A stretch of DNA of 64,000 nt from Prolixibacteraceae bacterium (GTDB lineage Bacteria; Bacteroidota; Bacteroidia; Bacteroidales; Prolixibacteraceae), in NCBI GenBank assembly GCA_025355875.1, contig JANXYV010000115.1, forward strand, positions 38,000 to 101,999, given 5' to 3'. How positions within the stretch are numbered: the first letter of the stretch is position 1; each line of letters opens with the position of its first letter. This document shows positions 16,602 to 25,749 of this stretch, in pieces. A model generated the notes under the pieces. That model saw nothing but the letters and a program-made list of their open reading frames with translations. It was not told where the DNA came from and searched no databases. The position numbers and the translations under genes are program-made.

Positions 16602-17474
16602 TTAGGACAAAGTTGTTTTCAGATATTGCTTTTGATAATCCGATGGGCTCACTTTCAGGTTCTGCTTGAACTGTTTGTTGAAATTGGACAGGTTATTAAA
16701 ACCGCATTCGTAGCAGATCTCAACAACACTCATCTTTTCATCGATCAGCAACTTGCAGGCGTGGCTTAGACGAACTTCGTTCAGGTATTTCACAAATGGT
16801 TTCCGGGCCCGCTGACTAAAATACCGTGAGAATGAGTTTTCGGCCATGTTGGCAACATCGGCGGCATCAGCCAGTGAAATGTCTTTGTTGAAATTTTTCA
16901 TCACAAAATTGACCACTTTCCCCATCCGTTCCGATTCCTTTTCGCTCGTCCATTTTACTCCGCTTCCCGAAATATATTCGTATTCGTCCGACGAAAGCAA
17001 GATATTAAGTATTTCGAGCAATTTAAACCATCGTGGAAAATCTTTTAACGTCAGGATTTCGTGCATCTTCAGGCTTACCATGCGGTTTGTTTCTCCTTTG
17101 ACGTCGATGCCCCGGCTCGACTTTGAAAACAAGGTCTGCAAGGCCGCTGTTTCCGGAAGTGAAAAGAAATTATCACCAAACGAAGATTCCTGAAAATGAA
17201 CCACAATCGAACTGGCTTTTAATTCCTTGTTGTGATAATATTCATCATGGTTACGGTACAAATGTGGGAGGTTTGGGCCAATCAGAGCCAGATCGCCAGG
17301 CATAAAATCCGAAATCCGGTCGCCAATAAACCGTTTTCCAACACTCTCAGTCACCAGAACCAACTCATATTCAGGATGAAAATGCCAGGGGTTGGGGTAA
17401 TAATTGAACTCAAAATACTCAACAACAAACGATTCGGCTGACTTTTTTGGCAAATGTTCCAGGACTGGTTTCAT
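16602..17474 (-). CDS. AraC-family transcriptional regulator
   Basis: A 290-residue regulator. The N-terminal half is a cupin sensor (YYPNPWHFHPEYELVLV with paired His, then the GDLALIGPNLPHLY strand). The C-terminal 100 residues hold the two AraC helix-turn-helix motifs (VRLSHACKLLIDEKMSVVEI and GFNNLSNFNKQFKQ). Members with this layout usually sense a sugar. It is divergent from the DUF1080-Gfo/Idh-URO-D-ROK operon, which it probably controls. The gene begins just outside the tRNA-Cys element. Confidence 0.92.
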   Translation of the reverse strand: MKPVLEHLPKKSAESFVVEYFEFNYYPNPWHFHPEYELVLVTESVGKRFIGDRISDFMPGDLALIGPNLPHLYRNHDEYYHNKELKASSIVVHFQESSFGDNFFSLPETAALQTLFSKSSRGIDVKGETNRMVSLKMHEILTLKDFPRWFKLLEILNILLSSDEYEYISGSGVKWTSEKESERMGKVVNFVMKNFNKDISLADAADVANMAENSFSRYFSQRARKPFVKYLNEVRLSHACKLLIDEKMSVVEICYECGFNNLSNFNKQFKQNLKVSPSDYQKQYLKTTLS

Positions 17475-17752
17475 TGACTAGGGTTTAGGATTTATTTAGG
17501 ACGACCGAAAATTAGCTAATTTGAAGATAAAATCAGGGGTACTAATTCTTATTCGCAAATATTTGACTTAAATTTGTTCGAATCACGTTAGAAAAGTATC
17601 AGTTTCGATCATTTTTTGTGTAGATCGCTTAGAGCGGATCACCTACATTCGATAACGAATTGAACTCAGAAATTTCATACTTTCTGGATTTATGAATCTC
17701 CTTAAATCCGGGCATGAATCAAACTAACTGTAAAACCAATAATTTAATCGCC
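17475..17752. promoter_or_regulatory. Divergent control region between AraC regulator and sugar operon
   Basis: A 278-base gap without genes. TAAATTTG at 17569-17576 on the plus strand matches the TAnnTTTG box, which would give a leader of about 170 bases before the DUF1080 gene; no -33 partner is seen. An imperfect inverted repeat, GATCGCT/AGCGGATC, lies near 17623-17641 and could be an operator. Both assignments are weak. Confidence 0.35.
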
Positions 17753-18514
17753 ATGAAAAATTCAGTATCTCAAATCAGGCTAATTGTTCTGATTGCAGCA
17801 TTCTTCTCCGGAATCGTCTGCTCGACTACAAATGCTCAAACTGCCAAGGCCGGCGAAGCGTCGCCCAATACCTTAACTCCAAAGGAAAAGGACTCCGGGT
17901 GGAAACTCCTGTTCGACGGAAAAACCTTCAATGGCTGGCACGGATACAACATGAAAGGCATTCCTGATTGCTGGGTGGTTCAGGATGGTATCATGAAAAT
18001 GACTTCTGTTGGCAGCAAAGAAGATCAGGATGTGATTACCGATAAAATCTATAAAAGTTTTGAGCTGACGCTCGAATTCCGCCTCACCAAAGGAGCAAAC
18101 AGCGGCATTATCTATCATGTTGCCGAAGATCCCAAATACAAATATCCGTATGAAACCGGCGCCGAATATCAGGTAATTGATCAGGACAACTGGCCCGACA
18201 AACTCGAAGACTGGCAGATTTGCGGGGCCGATTATGCCATGTACCCGCCCAAAGTAAGACCTTATAAACCCCTTGGCGAATGGAACCAGGTTCACCTGAT
18301 TGTGAATGGAAATAAAGTCACACACATCCTGAACGGAAAAGTCGTGGTTGAGTTCGAGAAATACTCTCCGGATTGGAAAAAACTTCGTGCCAGCGGCAAA
18401 TGGAAGGATTTTCCGGATTACGGCAAATTCGACGAAGGCCACATTTCATTGCAAAATCACGGAACTCATGTGGATTACCGGAGTGTTAAGATCAAAGAAC
18501 TAACGACTAAATAA
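17753..18514 (+). CDS. DUF1080 (3-keto-disaccharide hydrolase-type) secreted protein
   Basis: A 253-residue secreted protein with a signal peptide (about 1-29, ending TTNAQ) and one DUF1080 domain, a concanavalin-like beta-sandwich. Typical segments are GWKLLFDGKTFNGWHGY, FRLTKGANSGIIYHV and NHGTHVDYRSVKIKEL. Some members hydrolyse 3-keto glycosides, and they often stand next to Gfo/Idh/MocA oxidoreductases that could make the keto sugar, as here. I chose ATG at 17753, which starts directly at the signal peptide; the frame is open from 17714. It is the first gene of a four-gene operon. Confidence 0.85.
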   Translation: MKNSVSQIRLIVLIAAFFSGIVCSTTNAQTAKAGEASPNTLTPKEKDSGWKLLFDGKTFNGWHGYNMKGIPDCWVVQDGIMKMTSVGSKEDQDVITDKIYKSFELTLEFRLTKGANSGIIYHVAEDPKYKYPYETGAEYQVIDQDNWPDKLEDWQICGADYAMYPPKVRPYKPLGEWNQVHLIVNGNKVTHILNGKVVVEFEKYSPDWKKLRASGKWKDFPDYGKFDEGHISLQNHGTHVDYRSVKIKELTTK

Positions 18515-18524
18515 CCAAACGATC

Positions 18525-20009
18525 ATGAAAATCAATACATCAAGACGCGACTTTCTGAAAAATACAGCCCTTGCCACCGCAGGAATTACCATCCTTCCAA
18601 GTATGACCGTCAGCGGCCTGGGATACAAAGCTCCAAGCGATAAACTGAATATTGTGGGTGTTGGCGTTGGCGGAAAGGGCCATCCAAACCTGGTCGGAAT
18701 GAATACCGAAAACATTATCGGACTTTGCGATGTCGACTGGAAATATGCCCAAAAATGTTTCGACGAATTTCCGAAGGCAAAAAGATACTACGACTGGCGG
18801 AAAATGTTTGACGAAATGGGCAAATCTATCGATGGGGTGATGGTGGCCACTGCCGACCATTCTCATGCCATTGTTGCAGCCACTGCACTGACCATGGGCA
18901 AACATGTTTATTGCCAGAAACCATTAACACATTCTGTTTACGAATCAAGATTACTTACCAAACTGGCGGCAAAGCAAAAGGTTGCCACTCAGATGGGAAA
19001 CCAGGGCAATTCGGGCGATGGGGTTCGTCAGGTTTGCGAATGGATATGGAACGGCGAAATTGGTGAAGTGAAAGAAGTCCATTCCTGGACAAACCGTCCG
19101 ATCTGGCCACAGGGTTTGCAACGTCCCAAAATAATAAATACCCCGGCTGATACCTTGAACTGGGACTTGTTTATTGGTTCAGCACCGATGCGGCCCTATA
19201 ACGAAATATACACTCCATGGAACTGGCGCGGATGGTGGGACTTTGGAACCGGCGCTTTTGGCGATATGGCCTGTCATATCCTCGACCCGGTTTACCAGTC
19301 GCTCAAACTAGGTTACCCCAGTGCGGTGAGCGGCAGTTCAACCCTGCTGAATACAGAAAGTGCACCGCAGGCCGAGAAAGTAAAGTTTAGCTTTCCGGCA
19401 CGTGCGAAAGTAAAAAATGTAACTATGCCTGAAGTGGATGTTCATTGGTATGATGGTGGCTTGCTGCCCGACCGAAAAGATCTGCTCGATGGCGTCAACC
19501 TGATGGCTGATGATATGGGCGGATTGCTATTCGTTGGATCAAAAGATACTTTGATTTGCGGCACCGGCGGATTCAATCCCCGTTTGCTTTCGGGTCGCGT
19601 ACCGGCTGTTTCACCTTATCTCCGCCGGATACCCGGCGCCAAAGGTTATGTCGATGGTCCGCACGAACAGGATTGGATCAGGGCATGCAAAGAATCGCCA
19701 GAAAACAGGGTTGAGGGAACATCCAATTTTGCTTATTCCGGACCTTTCAATGAAATGGTTTTACTGGGTGTTTTGGCAATCAGGTTACAAGGTTTAGGAA
19801 AAATCCTGAAGTGGGATGCCGAAAACATGAAATTTTCCAATATTTCAGGCAGTGACAAACTCAAAATCTTAACGGTGGACGAGTTTAGTGTGATTGATGG
19901 ACATCCGCATTTTAACACGCAATATGCCGAATTCAATGCACTGGAAGCAGCTTCAGGTTACATCAAACATACCTATCGTGAAGGCTGGAATTTACCGGCC
20001 ATGCCATAA
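18525..20009 (+). CDS. Gfo/Idh/MocA-family oxidoreductase with Tat signal
   Basis: A 494-residue NAD(P)-dependent sugar oxidoreductase. The N-terminus has a twin-arginine signal (SRRDFLK at 6-12, then a hydrophobic stretch), so the folded protein with its cofactor is exported. The Rossmann part starts at LNIVGVGVGGKGHPN, followed by the AQKPLTHSVYESR-type loop, here CQKPLTHSV, with the family Lys-Pro. The long C-terminal domain (GWWDFGTGAFGDMACHILDP) is of the GFO/IDH C type. It may oxidise a sugar at C3, giving the substrate of the DUF1080 protein encoded 10 bases upstream. Confidence 0.88.
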   Translation: MKINTSRRDFLKNTALATAGITILPSMTVSGLGYKAPSDKLNIVGVGVGGKGHPNLVGMNTENIIGLCDVDWKYAQKCFDEFPKAKRYYDWRKMFDEMGKSIDGVMVATADHSHAIVAATALTMGKHVYCQKPLTHSVYESRLLTKLAAKQKVATQMGNQGNSGDGVRQVCEWIWNGEIGEVKEVHSWTNRPIWPQGLQRPKIINTPADTLNWDLFIGSAPMRPYNEIYTPWNWRGWWDFGTGAFGDMACHILDPVYQSLKLGYPSAVSGSSTLLNTESAPQAEKVKFSFPARAKVKNVTMPEVDVHWYDGGLLPDRKDLLDGVNLMADDMGGLLFVGSKDTLICGTGGFNPRLLSGRVPAVSPYLRRIPGAKGYVDGPHEQDWIRACKESPENRVEGTSNFAYSGPFNEMVLLGVLAIRLQGLGKILKWDAENMKFSNISGSDKLKILTVDEFSVIDGHPHFNTQYAEFNALEAASGYIKHTYREGWNLPAMP

Positions 20010-20021
20010 TCCTGAATTTTT

Positions 20022-21284
20022 ATGACATCAAAAGAAAGATTTGATTTGACGGTCAACCATCGTCAACCTGACCGGATTGTCGTCGATTTTGGAGCCACTT
20101 CAGTGACCGGAATACATTGCCTGGCCATTGAAAACCTCCGGAAATATTACGGACTTGAGCCAAAACCGGTCAGAATTGTCGATCCGTATCAGATGCTGGG
20201 CGAGGTCGATGCTGAACTCATCGAGATCATGGGCGTCGATACGATTGCCGCCCGCGGAAAAAACAGTTCCTTTGGATTTTACAACCACGAACCTTTGAAG
20301 GAATTCCACACGCCATGGGGGCAAAACGTTTTGGTTCCAGAAGGATTTCGTTTCATCAACGATGAAAAAGGCGATGTTCTGATTTATCCCGGAGGCGACA
20401 CGTCGGCCGATCCATCAGCCCGGATGCCTGAGGCAAGTTACTTTTTTGATGCTATTATTCGTCAGCTGCCTTTTGAAGAAGAAGATCTTGATCCGCAAGA
20501 TAATCTGGAAGAGTATGGCTTGGTTACCGAAAGCGATCTGGAATATTGGAAAATAACCACCCAAAAAGCCCGGGACTCTGGAAAAGCGATGGTTGCAGGT
20601 CTGGGCGGAACTGCATTGGGTGATATTGCCCATATCCCCGGCATGAAACTTAAAAAACCCAAAGGAATCCGCGATGTCACCGAATGGTACATGAGTATTT
20701 TGATGCGGCCCGATTATGTCAAGGCCATTTTTGAACGGCAAACTGAACTGGCATTGGAAAATTTCACCCGTCTGCATCAGGTAATTGGTGATAAGGTGGA
20801 TGCGGTTTTCATTTGCGGTACCGATTTCGGAACCCAGGATTCGACCTTCTGCGCGCCCGAACAATTCGACGATTTGTGGCTGCCGTATTACCGCAAAATC
20901 AACGATTGGGTGCATTCGCACACCAACTGGAAAACCTTCAAACACTCGTGCGGTGCCGTTGAATCGTTCATGCCCAAATTCATTGAGGCAGGTTTTGATA
21001 TCATCAATCCGGTACAAATTAATGCCAAAGGAATGGATCCGGAGCATCTGAAAAAGATCTATGGGAAAGACCTGGTATTTTGGGGCGGAGGAATCGATAC
21101 CCAAATCACACTACCTTATGCCACTCCTGAAAAAGTCCGGGAAGAAGTGCTCCGCCTGTGCGGTATTTTTGCCCCCAACGGTGGATTTGTTTTCAACACG
21201 GTTCATAACATTCAGGCCAATGTCCCTGTTCAGAATATTGTGGCCATGATCAATGCAATTCAGGAATTTAATGGAAAGACTTAA
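20022..21284 (+). CDS. URO-D-fold family protein (MtaA/CmuA-like), substrate unknown
   Basis: A 420-residue cytoplasmic barrel protein of the uroporphyrinogen decarboxylase superfamily. The start (SKERFDLTVNHRQPDRIVVD) is typical of the branch related to cobalamin methyltransferases and not of true HemE. HSCGAVESF has the His-x-Cys part of the zinc site, but the distal cysteine expected near GGFVFNTVHN is replaced by Phe. The gene is inside a sugar operon, 12 bases after the oxidoreductase and 3 bases before a ROK gene, so a sugar-related role is more likely than heme synthesis. A paralogue with the distal Cys is at 45231-46316. Confidence 0.8.
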   Translation: MTSKERFDLTVNHRQPDRIVVDFGATSVTGIHCLAIENLRKYYGLEPKPVRIVDPYQMLGEVDAELIEIMGVDTIAARGKNSSFGFYNHEPLKEFHTPWGQNVLVPEGFRFINDEKGDVLIYPGGDTSADPSARMPEASYFFDAIIRQLPFEEEDLDPQDNLEEYGLVTESDLEYWKITTQKARDSGKAMVAGLGGTALGDIAHIPGMKLKKPKGIRDVTEWYMSILMRPDYVKAIFERQTELALENFTRLHQVIGDKVDAVFICGTDFGTQDSTFCAPEQFDDLWLPYYRKINDWVHSHTNWKTFKHSCGAVESFMPKFIEAGFDIINPVQINAKGMDPEHLKKIYGKDLVFWGGGIDTQITLPYATPEKVREEVLRLCGIFAPNGGFVFNTVHNIQANVPVQNIVAMINAIQEFNGKT

Positions 21285-21287
21285 ACT

Positions 21288-22184
21288 ATGTCAACAATAA
21301 CTATTGGAATTGATCTTGGTGGGTCAAGAATTAAAGCTGTGGCCATCGATAAAGTTGGAAATATTGTCTACCAGCAATATTTACCGACCAACGACGGCGA
21401 CGATACCGTCTGGAAGAGTGCCGTTTATTCGGCGGTTCAGGATATCAAAAACAAGCTCCATTGCAGCTGGCACACCATTGGTATTTCGGCTCCTGGTTTG
21501 CCCAATGCCGAAAATTCAGCCATCGCTTTTATGCCTGGCCGCCTTCAGGGACTCGAAAACTTTATCTGGTCAGACTATTTAAAAGCAAAAACGTTTGTTT
21601 TGAACGATGCCATTTCGGCCATGATGGGCGAAGCCAGGTTTGGCGCGGCACGGGATAAAAAAAATGTCGTCATGCTTACCCTGGGAACCGGTGTTGGCGG
21701 CGCCATCCTCATCGACGGGAAACCGTATCAGGGTTCTTTCAACAAAGCGGGCCATATCGGGCACATGGTGGTCGATAGTGACGGAGAGCCGGACATCATT
21801 GGAATTCCGGGAAGCTTGGAAGACGTCATTGGGAACTGCACCATTGAAAAACGAACGGCAGGAAAATACAACTCGACTCACCAACTGCTGGAAGCATACC
21901 GGGCAGGCGACAGCTTTGCCTCTGAAGTATGGCTGACTTCGGTAAAAAAATTAGCGATTGCACTGGCATCCCTCACAAATATCCTTTCACCTGAAATGAT
22001 TATCTTGGGTGGCGGAATCACCGAAGCCGGGAATCATCTTTTTGAGCCACTGAGAAATTTCATGAGCCGTTACGAATGGCGGACCAGTGGAAACCAGACC
22101 GAGATTGTGAAAGCACAATACGGCGATTTCTCAGGAGCGGTTGGCGCAGCCTGTTATGCCCGGGAATCAAAGGTTTTAAAGTAA
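21288..22184 (+). CDS. ROK-family protein (sugar kinase-like)
   Basis: A 298-residue protein of the ROK family. The ATP-binding loop GIDLGGSRIKAVAID and the LTLGTGVGGAIL segment are intact, as is GHIGHM with the metal-binding His. The three cysteines of the usual zinc motif (C-x-C-G-x-x-G-C-L-E) are all replaced: the place reads DIIGIPGSLE. There is no N-terminal helix-turn-helix, so it is a kinase-type and not a repressor-type ROK protein. Probable role: phosphorylation of the sugar released by the operon's other enzymes. Confidence 0.83.
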   Translation: MSTITIGIDLGGSRIKAVAIDKVGNIVYQQYLPTNDGDDTVWKSAVYSAVQDIKNKLHCSWHTIGISAPGLPNAENSAIAFMPGRLQGLENFIWSDYLKAKTFVLNDAISAMMGEARFGAARDKKNVVMLTLGTGVGGAILIDGKPYQGSFNKAGHIGHMVVDSDGEPDIIGIPGSLEDVIGNCTIEKRTAGKYNSTHQLLEAYRAGDSFASEVWLTSVKKLAIALASLTNILSPEMIILGGGITEAGNHLFEPLRNFMSRYEWRTSGNQTEIVKAQYGDFSGAVGAACYARESKVLK

Positions 22185-22293
22185 ATGCAGGGTCAGGAAA
22201 GGGTTTGAATATTAATACTCTCGACCGGAGTTAAAACTTTTTGGCTTTACTTTGAATCAAAGAAAGGTGGTCACATTTCAGAAATCCGAAACC

Positions 22294-23169
22294 ATGGATG
22301 ATGTTCATAGTACATATGATTTTTTTGTTCAGGTCGTCAAAACAAGTCTGTATCAGTTCTTTTGTCTTTTTGGATTGATTCTGTTATTTGGACTTTTGCT
22401 GTACCTTATTTCACGTTCAACCCGAAAAGCATTCAGTAATTCCGGCCACGATCGATTAGATGTTTTTTTAACCGGCTGGATAGGCACTCCGGTTCACGAA
22501 ATTGGGCATGCGGTTTTTTGTATTTTATTTGGACACCGGATTACCGATATCAAACTATACAGCCCGAATAGTGAGGACGGTACTCTTGGATTTGTGAAAC
22601 ATTCCTTCAATTCAAAAAGTTTTTACCAGAGAATCGGAGGCTTTTTCATTGGCACCGGACCCATTTTATTTGGGTCTTTTATCCTATTTCTTCTGATCTG
22701 GTTTTGTTTGCCAAATTACCGGCAGATCTCCGAAATCATTTCAAATAATGAACTAAGTGGTACAGGCATTTTTGATCTGGTGAAAAATACAGGCAGGATG
22801 TTTACCGTTGCAGTTGGCTTATTTATGAAGGTTTTTTCTCCGGAGAATTTTGGGAAGCCTTCATTCTGGCTATTCATCTATCTGGCATTTTGTATCTCCT
22901 CACATATGCAGTTAAGTCCATCCGATTTAAAAACCATGGGATCGGGAATATTAACCATTCTGCTTATTTTTCTACTGGTCAATCTCGCAACTTTGATCCT
23001 GGAATTTGATATTACCGCCTATATCCTGAAATTCAACCGGTTAACCGGCAGTATTATAAACGTATTTATACTTGCAACAATCATTTCTTTTGTCAATTTC
23101 CTGGTAACCTACCTGATCCTTTCTGTCTTTCATTATAAAAAGCATAAAAGTTTATTATCTGTCTGGTAA
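22294..23169 (+). CDS. Integral membrane protein with a HEIGH zinc-protease-like motif
   Basis: A multi-pass membrane protein of about 291 residues. After a first transmembrane segment (FCLFGLILLFGLLLYL) comes TPVHEIGHAVFCILFG, a HExxH-type motif (H-E-I-G-H) placed in a hydrophobic segment as in M50 site-2 proteases. At least five more hydrophobic segments follow. A typical second M50 motif (NxxPxxxxDG) is not obvious, so activity is uncertain. I place the start at ATG 22294; a TTG at 22252 would add 14 residues. The neighbours give no clear context. Confidence 0.65.
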   Translation: MDDVHSTYDFFVQVVKTSLYQFFCLFGLILLFGLLLYLISRSTRKAFSNSGHDRLDVFLTGWIGTPVHEIGHAVFCILFGHRITDIKLYSPNSEDGTLGFVKHSFNSKSFYQRIGGFFIGTGPILFGSFILFLLIWFCLPNYRQISEIISNNELSGTGIFDLVKNTGRMFTVAVGLFMKVFSPENFGKPSFWLFIYLAFCISSHMQLSPSDLKTMGSGILTILLIFLLVNLATLILEFDITAYILKFNRLTGSIINVFILATIISFVNFLVTYLILSVFHYKKHKSLLSVW

Positions 23170-23209
23170 GACTTGAAATGCCGTGTAATCAATTCTTTTC
23201 CGATAAAAA

Positions 23210-23515
23210 TCAGGCTTTGCCGCCTTGCTTTTTAATGATGATCTGGGGCTTCACTTTTTGATCTTGCTTTTTCTCCGGATTCTGTTTTACTCCCTCCGCC
23301 ATCGGTCCCCGATTGTATATGATCAATCCGTTCAGGAAATTCCGGAGCAGTTGGTCACCGCATTCCTTGTAATTTGGATGATCTTCGGTCCGGAACAAGG
23401 CATTTATTTCGGCCTTTGATACCGGAAAATCAACCAGTTTCAGTATTTCCAGAATATCGTCATTACGCAGTTTCAGGGCTACGCGGAGTTTTTTGAGGAT
23501 GTCGTTGTTGGTCAT
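23210..23515 (-). CDS. DUF1456-family protein
   Basis: A 101-residue protein with one DUF1456 module (MTNNDILKKLRVALKLRNDDILEILKLVDF cut short here by family similarity, then EINALFRTED and LLRNFLNGLI). Members such as E. coli YehS usually have two modules and about 150 residues; this one has a single module followed by a lysine-rich tail (KKQDQKVKPQ). The domain is small and helical and its function is unknown. Confidence 0.75.
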   Translation of the reverse strand: MTNNDILKKLRVALKLRNDDILEILKLVDFPVSKAEINALFRTEDHPNYKECGDQLLRNFLNGLIIYNRGPMAEGVKQNPEKKQDQKVKPQIIIKKQGGKA

Positions 23516-23562
23516 CTGGTTAGATTTTGAAATTATTTGGTCAAAGAAACAAAAAACTTTAG

Positions 23563-23598
23563 AAAAAGTCAGGGTTCCACTCGCGGCGAAACCCTGAC
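23563..23598 (-). terminator. Terminator of the GH172 gene
   Basis: GTCAGGGTT (23568-23576) and AACCCTGAC (23590-23598) form a perfect 9-base stem with a 13-base loop. On the minus strand it is followed by five T. It lies 13 bases downstream of the DUF2961 stop. Confidence 0.8.
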
Positions 23599-23611
23599 AA
23601 AAACTTCATGC

Positions 23612-24808
23612 TTATTTTTTGTCTGAAGGTCGTTTTTCGTCGCCCCACAACTGGCTTTTCTTGCCGTTTTCAATCCTCCAGGCATCGCGCCATTTATGGA
23701 TTTCGGAAGGTCCGATGATGGGTTTGAACTGACGTTCCGCTTTTGTAAATGATCTTGGAAGGGCGGTGGCTTTATCCTGGTACCAGTAGGCAACCGAAGC
23801 CAGATCAAGCGTCAGGTTGTTGTTGTGTCCGTGTTCGATGGTGAATTTGCACGACTGGTCGAAGTACACCGGATCGGCAATGAAAAACCGGTAAATATGC
23901 GTGTGACCGAGCCATCCGGTTTCGTTGTTGACGCGTGGGAACCCGAAATACGGATGCGAGAATAATTCCTTCGGGCACCAGGAAGTATTGAAAAAGTCTT
24001 CGGTACCGGTTCCGTTTAAGGTGGGAGTGGTATCGCCGTCGATGAATACCATTTCATCGCCTTCACCATACCACATCGGAGTAGGGCAATTGACGTAATA
24101 ATTGACGCCCACAAACTGTCCTTTCCCATGAATATCGGCAAACAAATAGTTGCCAATCCCTTTTGGATTTTTACCGGTTTCGCCCAGCGTGCCCCATTCG
24201 TTTTCCCCATCTGGAAGCGCTTCGGTCAGTTCGTGGTTGTACCAGGCATGAAATCGTCCGGAATTCTCCGGAAGTTCAGGCACTTCGGTGTAGTCGATGT
24301 TGAAATAGAACGAGTTGATTTTTTCGCCGGTCTGGTTTTCGATCTCAATTCTTGCGCCTTTGGCAAAAGGCATCGCGAAATAACTGACGTACGATTTTCC
24401 CCAACCAGGCGTGACCGACAATGGCACGCTCACAAAATTGTATGCTTCGTCCCATCCGTTTCCGAAAAATGGTCCGATGGGCGATTCGACCGACGGGAAC
24501 GCGTTTCCATCCCAGTACATGCGGAGGATAATGTCGTTGCGGCTTAGTTTGGTTGCTTCAGGAGCGATGGTAATCCAGATGTGATCAATAATCCCGGCTC
24601 CTTTCACATCCATGATGGTGATTTTTTCGCCGGTCGAAATCCCCGACAGACAATCTCCATTGCCGCCTGTTCGGTCGTAGCTGCTGACCCGTTTGGTTTT
24701 CACATTCTTTTTGATCTGGGAAAGAGATAGCATTTCGGTGGATGAATTCTGTGAAAACAGAACTCCAAAACTAAAAACAAGGATTAAAAAGAGGTTGATA
24801 CGTTTCAT
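23612..24808 (-). CDS. GH172 (DUF2961) secreted glycoside hydrolase
   Basis: A 398-residue secreted enzyme (signal peptide about 1-19, ending GVLFSQ). The DUF2961 fold is recognised from the segments GAGIIDHIWITI, LRMYWDGNAFPSVESPIGPFFG, and GDDTPTLNGTGTEDFFNTSW with small differences. GH172 enzymes act on fructose anhydrides and on alpha-linked arabinofuranose or fucose-type furanosides, so the target is probably a furanose-containing glycan. I chose ATG at 24808 because it begins the signal peptide; the frame is open from 24841. It is transcribed alone. Confidence 0.85.
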   Translation of the reverse strand: MKRINLFLILVFSFGVLFSQNSSTEMLSLSQIKKNVKTKRVSSYDRTGGNGDCLSGISTGEKITIMDVKGAGIIDHIWITIAPEATKLSRNDIILRMYWDGNAFPSVESPIGPFFGNGWDEAYNFVSVPLSVTPGWGKSYVSYFAMPFAKGARIEIENQTGEKINSFYFNIDYTEVPELPENSGRFHAWYNHELTEALPDGENEWGTLGETGKNPKGIGNYLFADIHGKGQFVGVNYYVNCPTPMWYGEGDEMVFIDGDTTPTLNGTGTEDFFNTSWCPKELFSHPYFGFPRVNNETGWLGHTHIYRFFIADPVYFDQSCKFTIEHGHNNNLTLDLASVAYWYQDKATALPRSFTKAERQFKPIIGPSEIHKWRDAWRIENGKKSQLWGDEKRPSDKK

Positions 24809-24929
24809 GATTGTTAGATTTAGGTTCGTTTGACAAAGCATAAATTTACAACATTATCCTGAAGCATTTCTTTTTCTGTTGCTTCATTTTTTTTGTTATT
24901 TTGCATACTTATAAATTGCCAAATCCTCC

Positions 24930-25700
24930 ATGAAAAGAATACTTTCCTATCTCCTGACTCCATTGTATTTGATCGTGTTTGGATTCCTTTTGGTCATTTT
25001 TCACCCGGTGCAAACGTTTACCAATTGGATATGGGGCTATCCGGTCCGGAAGAAAGCAGTGGATGTTTTAAATTTTGGACTTTTATACAGTCTTTGGATT
25101 TTAGGAACCCGGATTACTTTTCGGGGACTGGAAAAGATCCCTCAAAACCGGCCGCTGATTATTGTTTCGAACCATCAAACCACGATTGATATTCCGGCAG
25201 TAATCGTTGGATTCCGGAAAAACCACCCGAAGTTCATTTCAAAAATTGAACTTGGGAAATGGATTCCCAGCATTTCGTACAATCTGCGGCACGGAGGATC
25301 GGTGCTGATCGACCGCAAAAACCCAAGGCAAGCCGTTAAAGATATCCTGACCCTTGGAAAACATATCGAAGCCAATAATTATTCAGCCTGCATTTTTCCG
25401 GAAGGGACCCGAAGCCGCGACGGAAAACTCAAGACATTTCAACCTGCGGGAATTGCTTCGCTTATAAAAACCTCGCCTTCCGCTTTGATTGTTCCTTTTG
25501 CTATCGATGGCAACTACGAACTGATGAAACATGGCTACTTCCCCATGACAGTTGGCGTTCATCTGAAACTGACTGTGTTCGACCCAATCGATCCGAAAGG
25601 CATGGATACCACCGAACTCGCCCGTCAAATTGAGGATATGATCCGGAAAGAAATAAGTTCAGGAAAAAGTTATGAGGAAAAAGGAAAAGTTGTGTCTTGA
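24930..25700 (+). CDS. plsC: 1-acyl-sn-glycerol-3-phosphate acyltransferase
   Basis: Makes phosphatidic acid from lysophosphatidic acid at the inner membrane. The 256-residue product has an N-terminal hydrophobic segment (about 10-25). The acyltransferase box NHQTTID (81-87, NH-x4-D) and the second box FPEGTRSRDG (about 154-163) are both intact. The C-terminal end (EKGKVVS) is not truncated. It is divergent from the GH172 gene across an 88-base gap and precedes the GH8 gene by 49 bases. Confidence 0.92.
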   Translation: MKRILSYLLTPLYLIVFGFLLVIFHPVQTFTNWIWGYPVRKKAVDVLNFGLLYSLWILGTRITFRGLEKIPQNRPLIIVSNHQTTIDIPAVIVGFRKNHPKFISKIELGKWIPSISYNLRHGGSVLIDRKNPRQAVKDILTLGKHIEANNYSACIFPEGTRSRDGKLKTFQPAGIASLIKTSPSALIVPFAIDGNYELMKHGYFPMTVGVHLKLTVFDPIDPKGMDTTELARQIEDMIRKEISSGKSYEEKGKVVS

Positions 25701-25749
25701 CAACGGAAATATCGATTTTTTTAACTCAAAAAGCCAAACCCATACTGAA

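Noticed and set aside
20415..21104. Minus-strand open frame of 229 codons inside the URO-D gene
   Set aside because: Antisense shadow of a well-conserved coding region; codon pattern follows the plus-strand gene.
20022..21284. Uroporphyrinogen decarboxylase HemE for heme synthesis
   Set aside because: The N-terminal HemE signature is missing, the protein has a His-x-Cys site, and the operon is for sugar metabolism.
25672..25749. Upstream extension of the GH8 gene overlapping plsC
   Set aside because: The extension precedes a complete signal peptide that starts at ATG 25750 and would overlap the plsC end by 29 bases.
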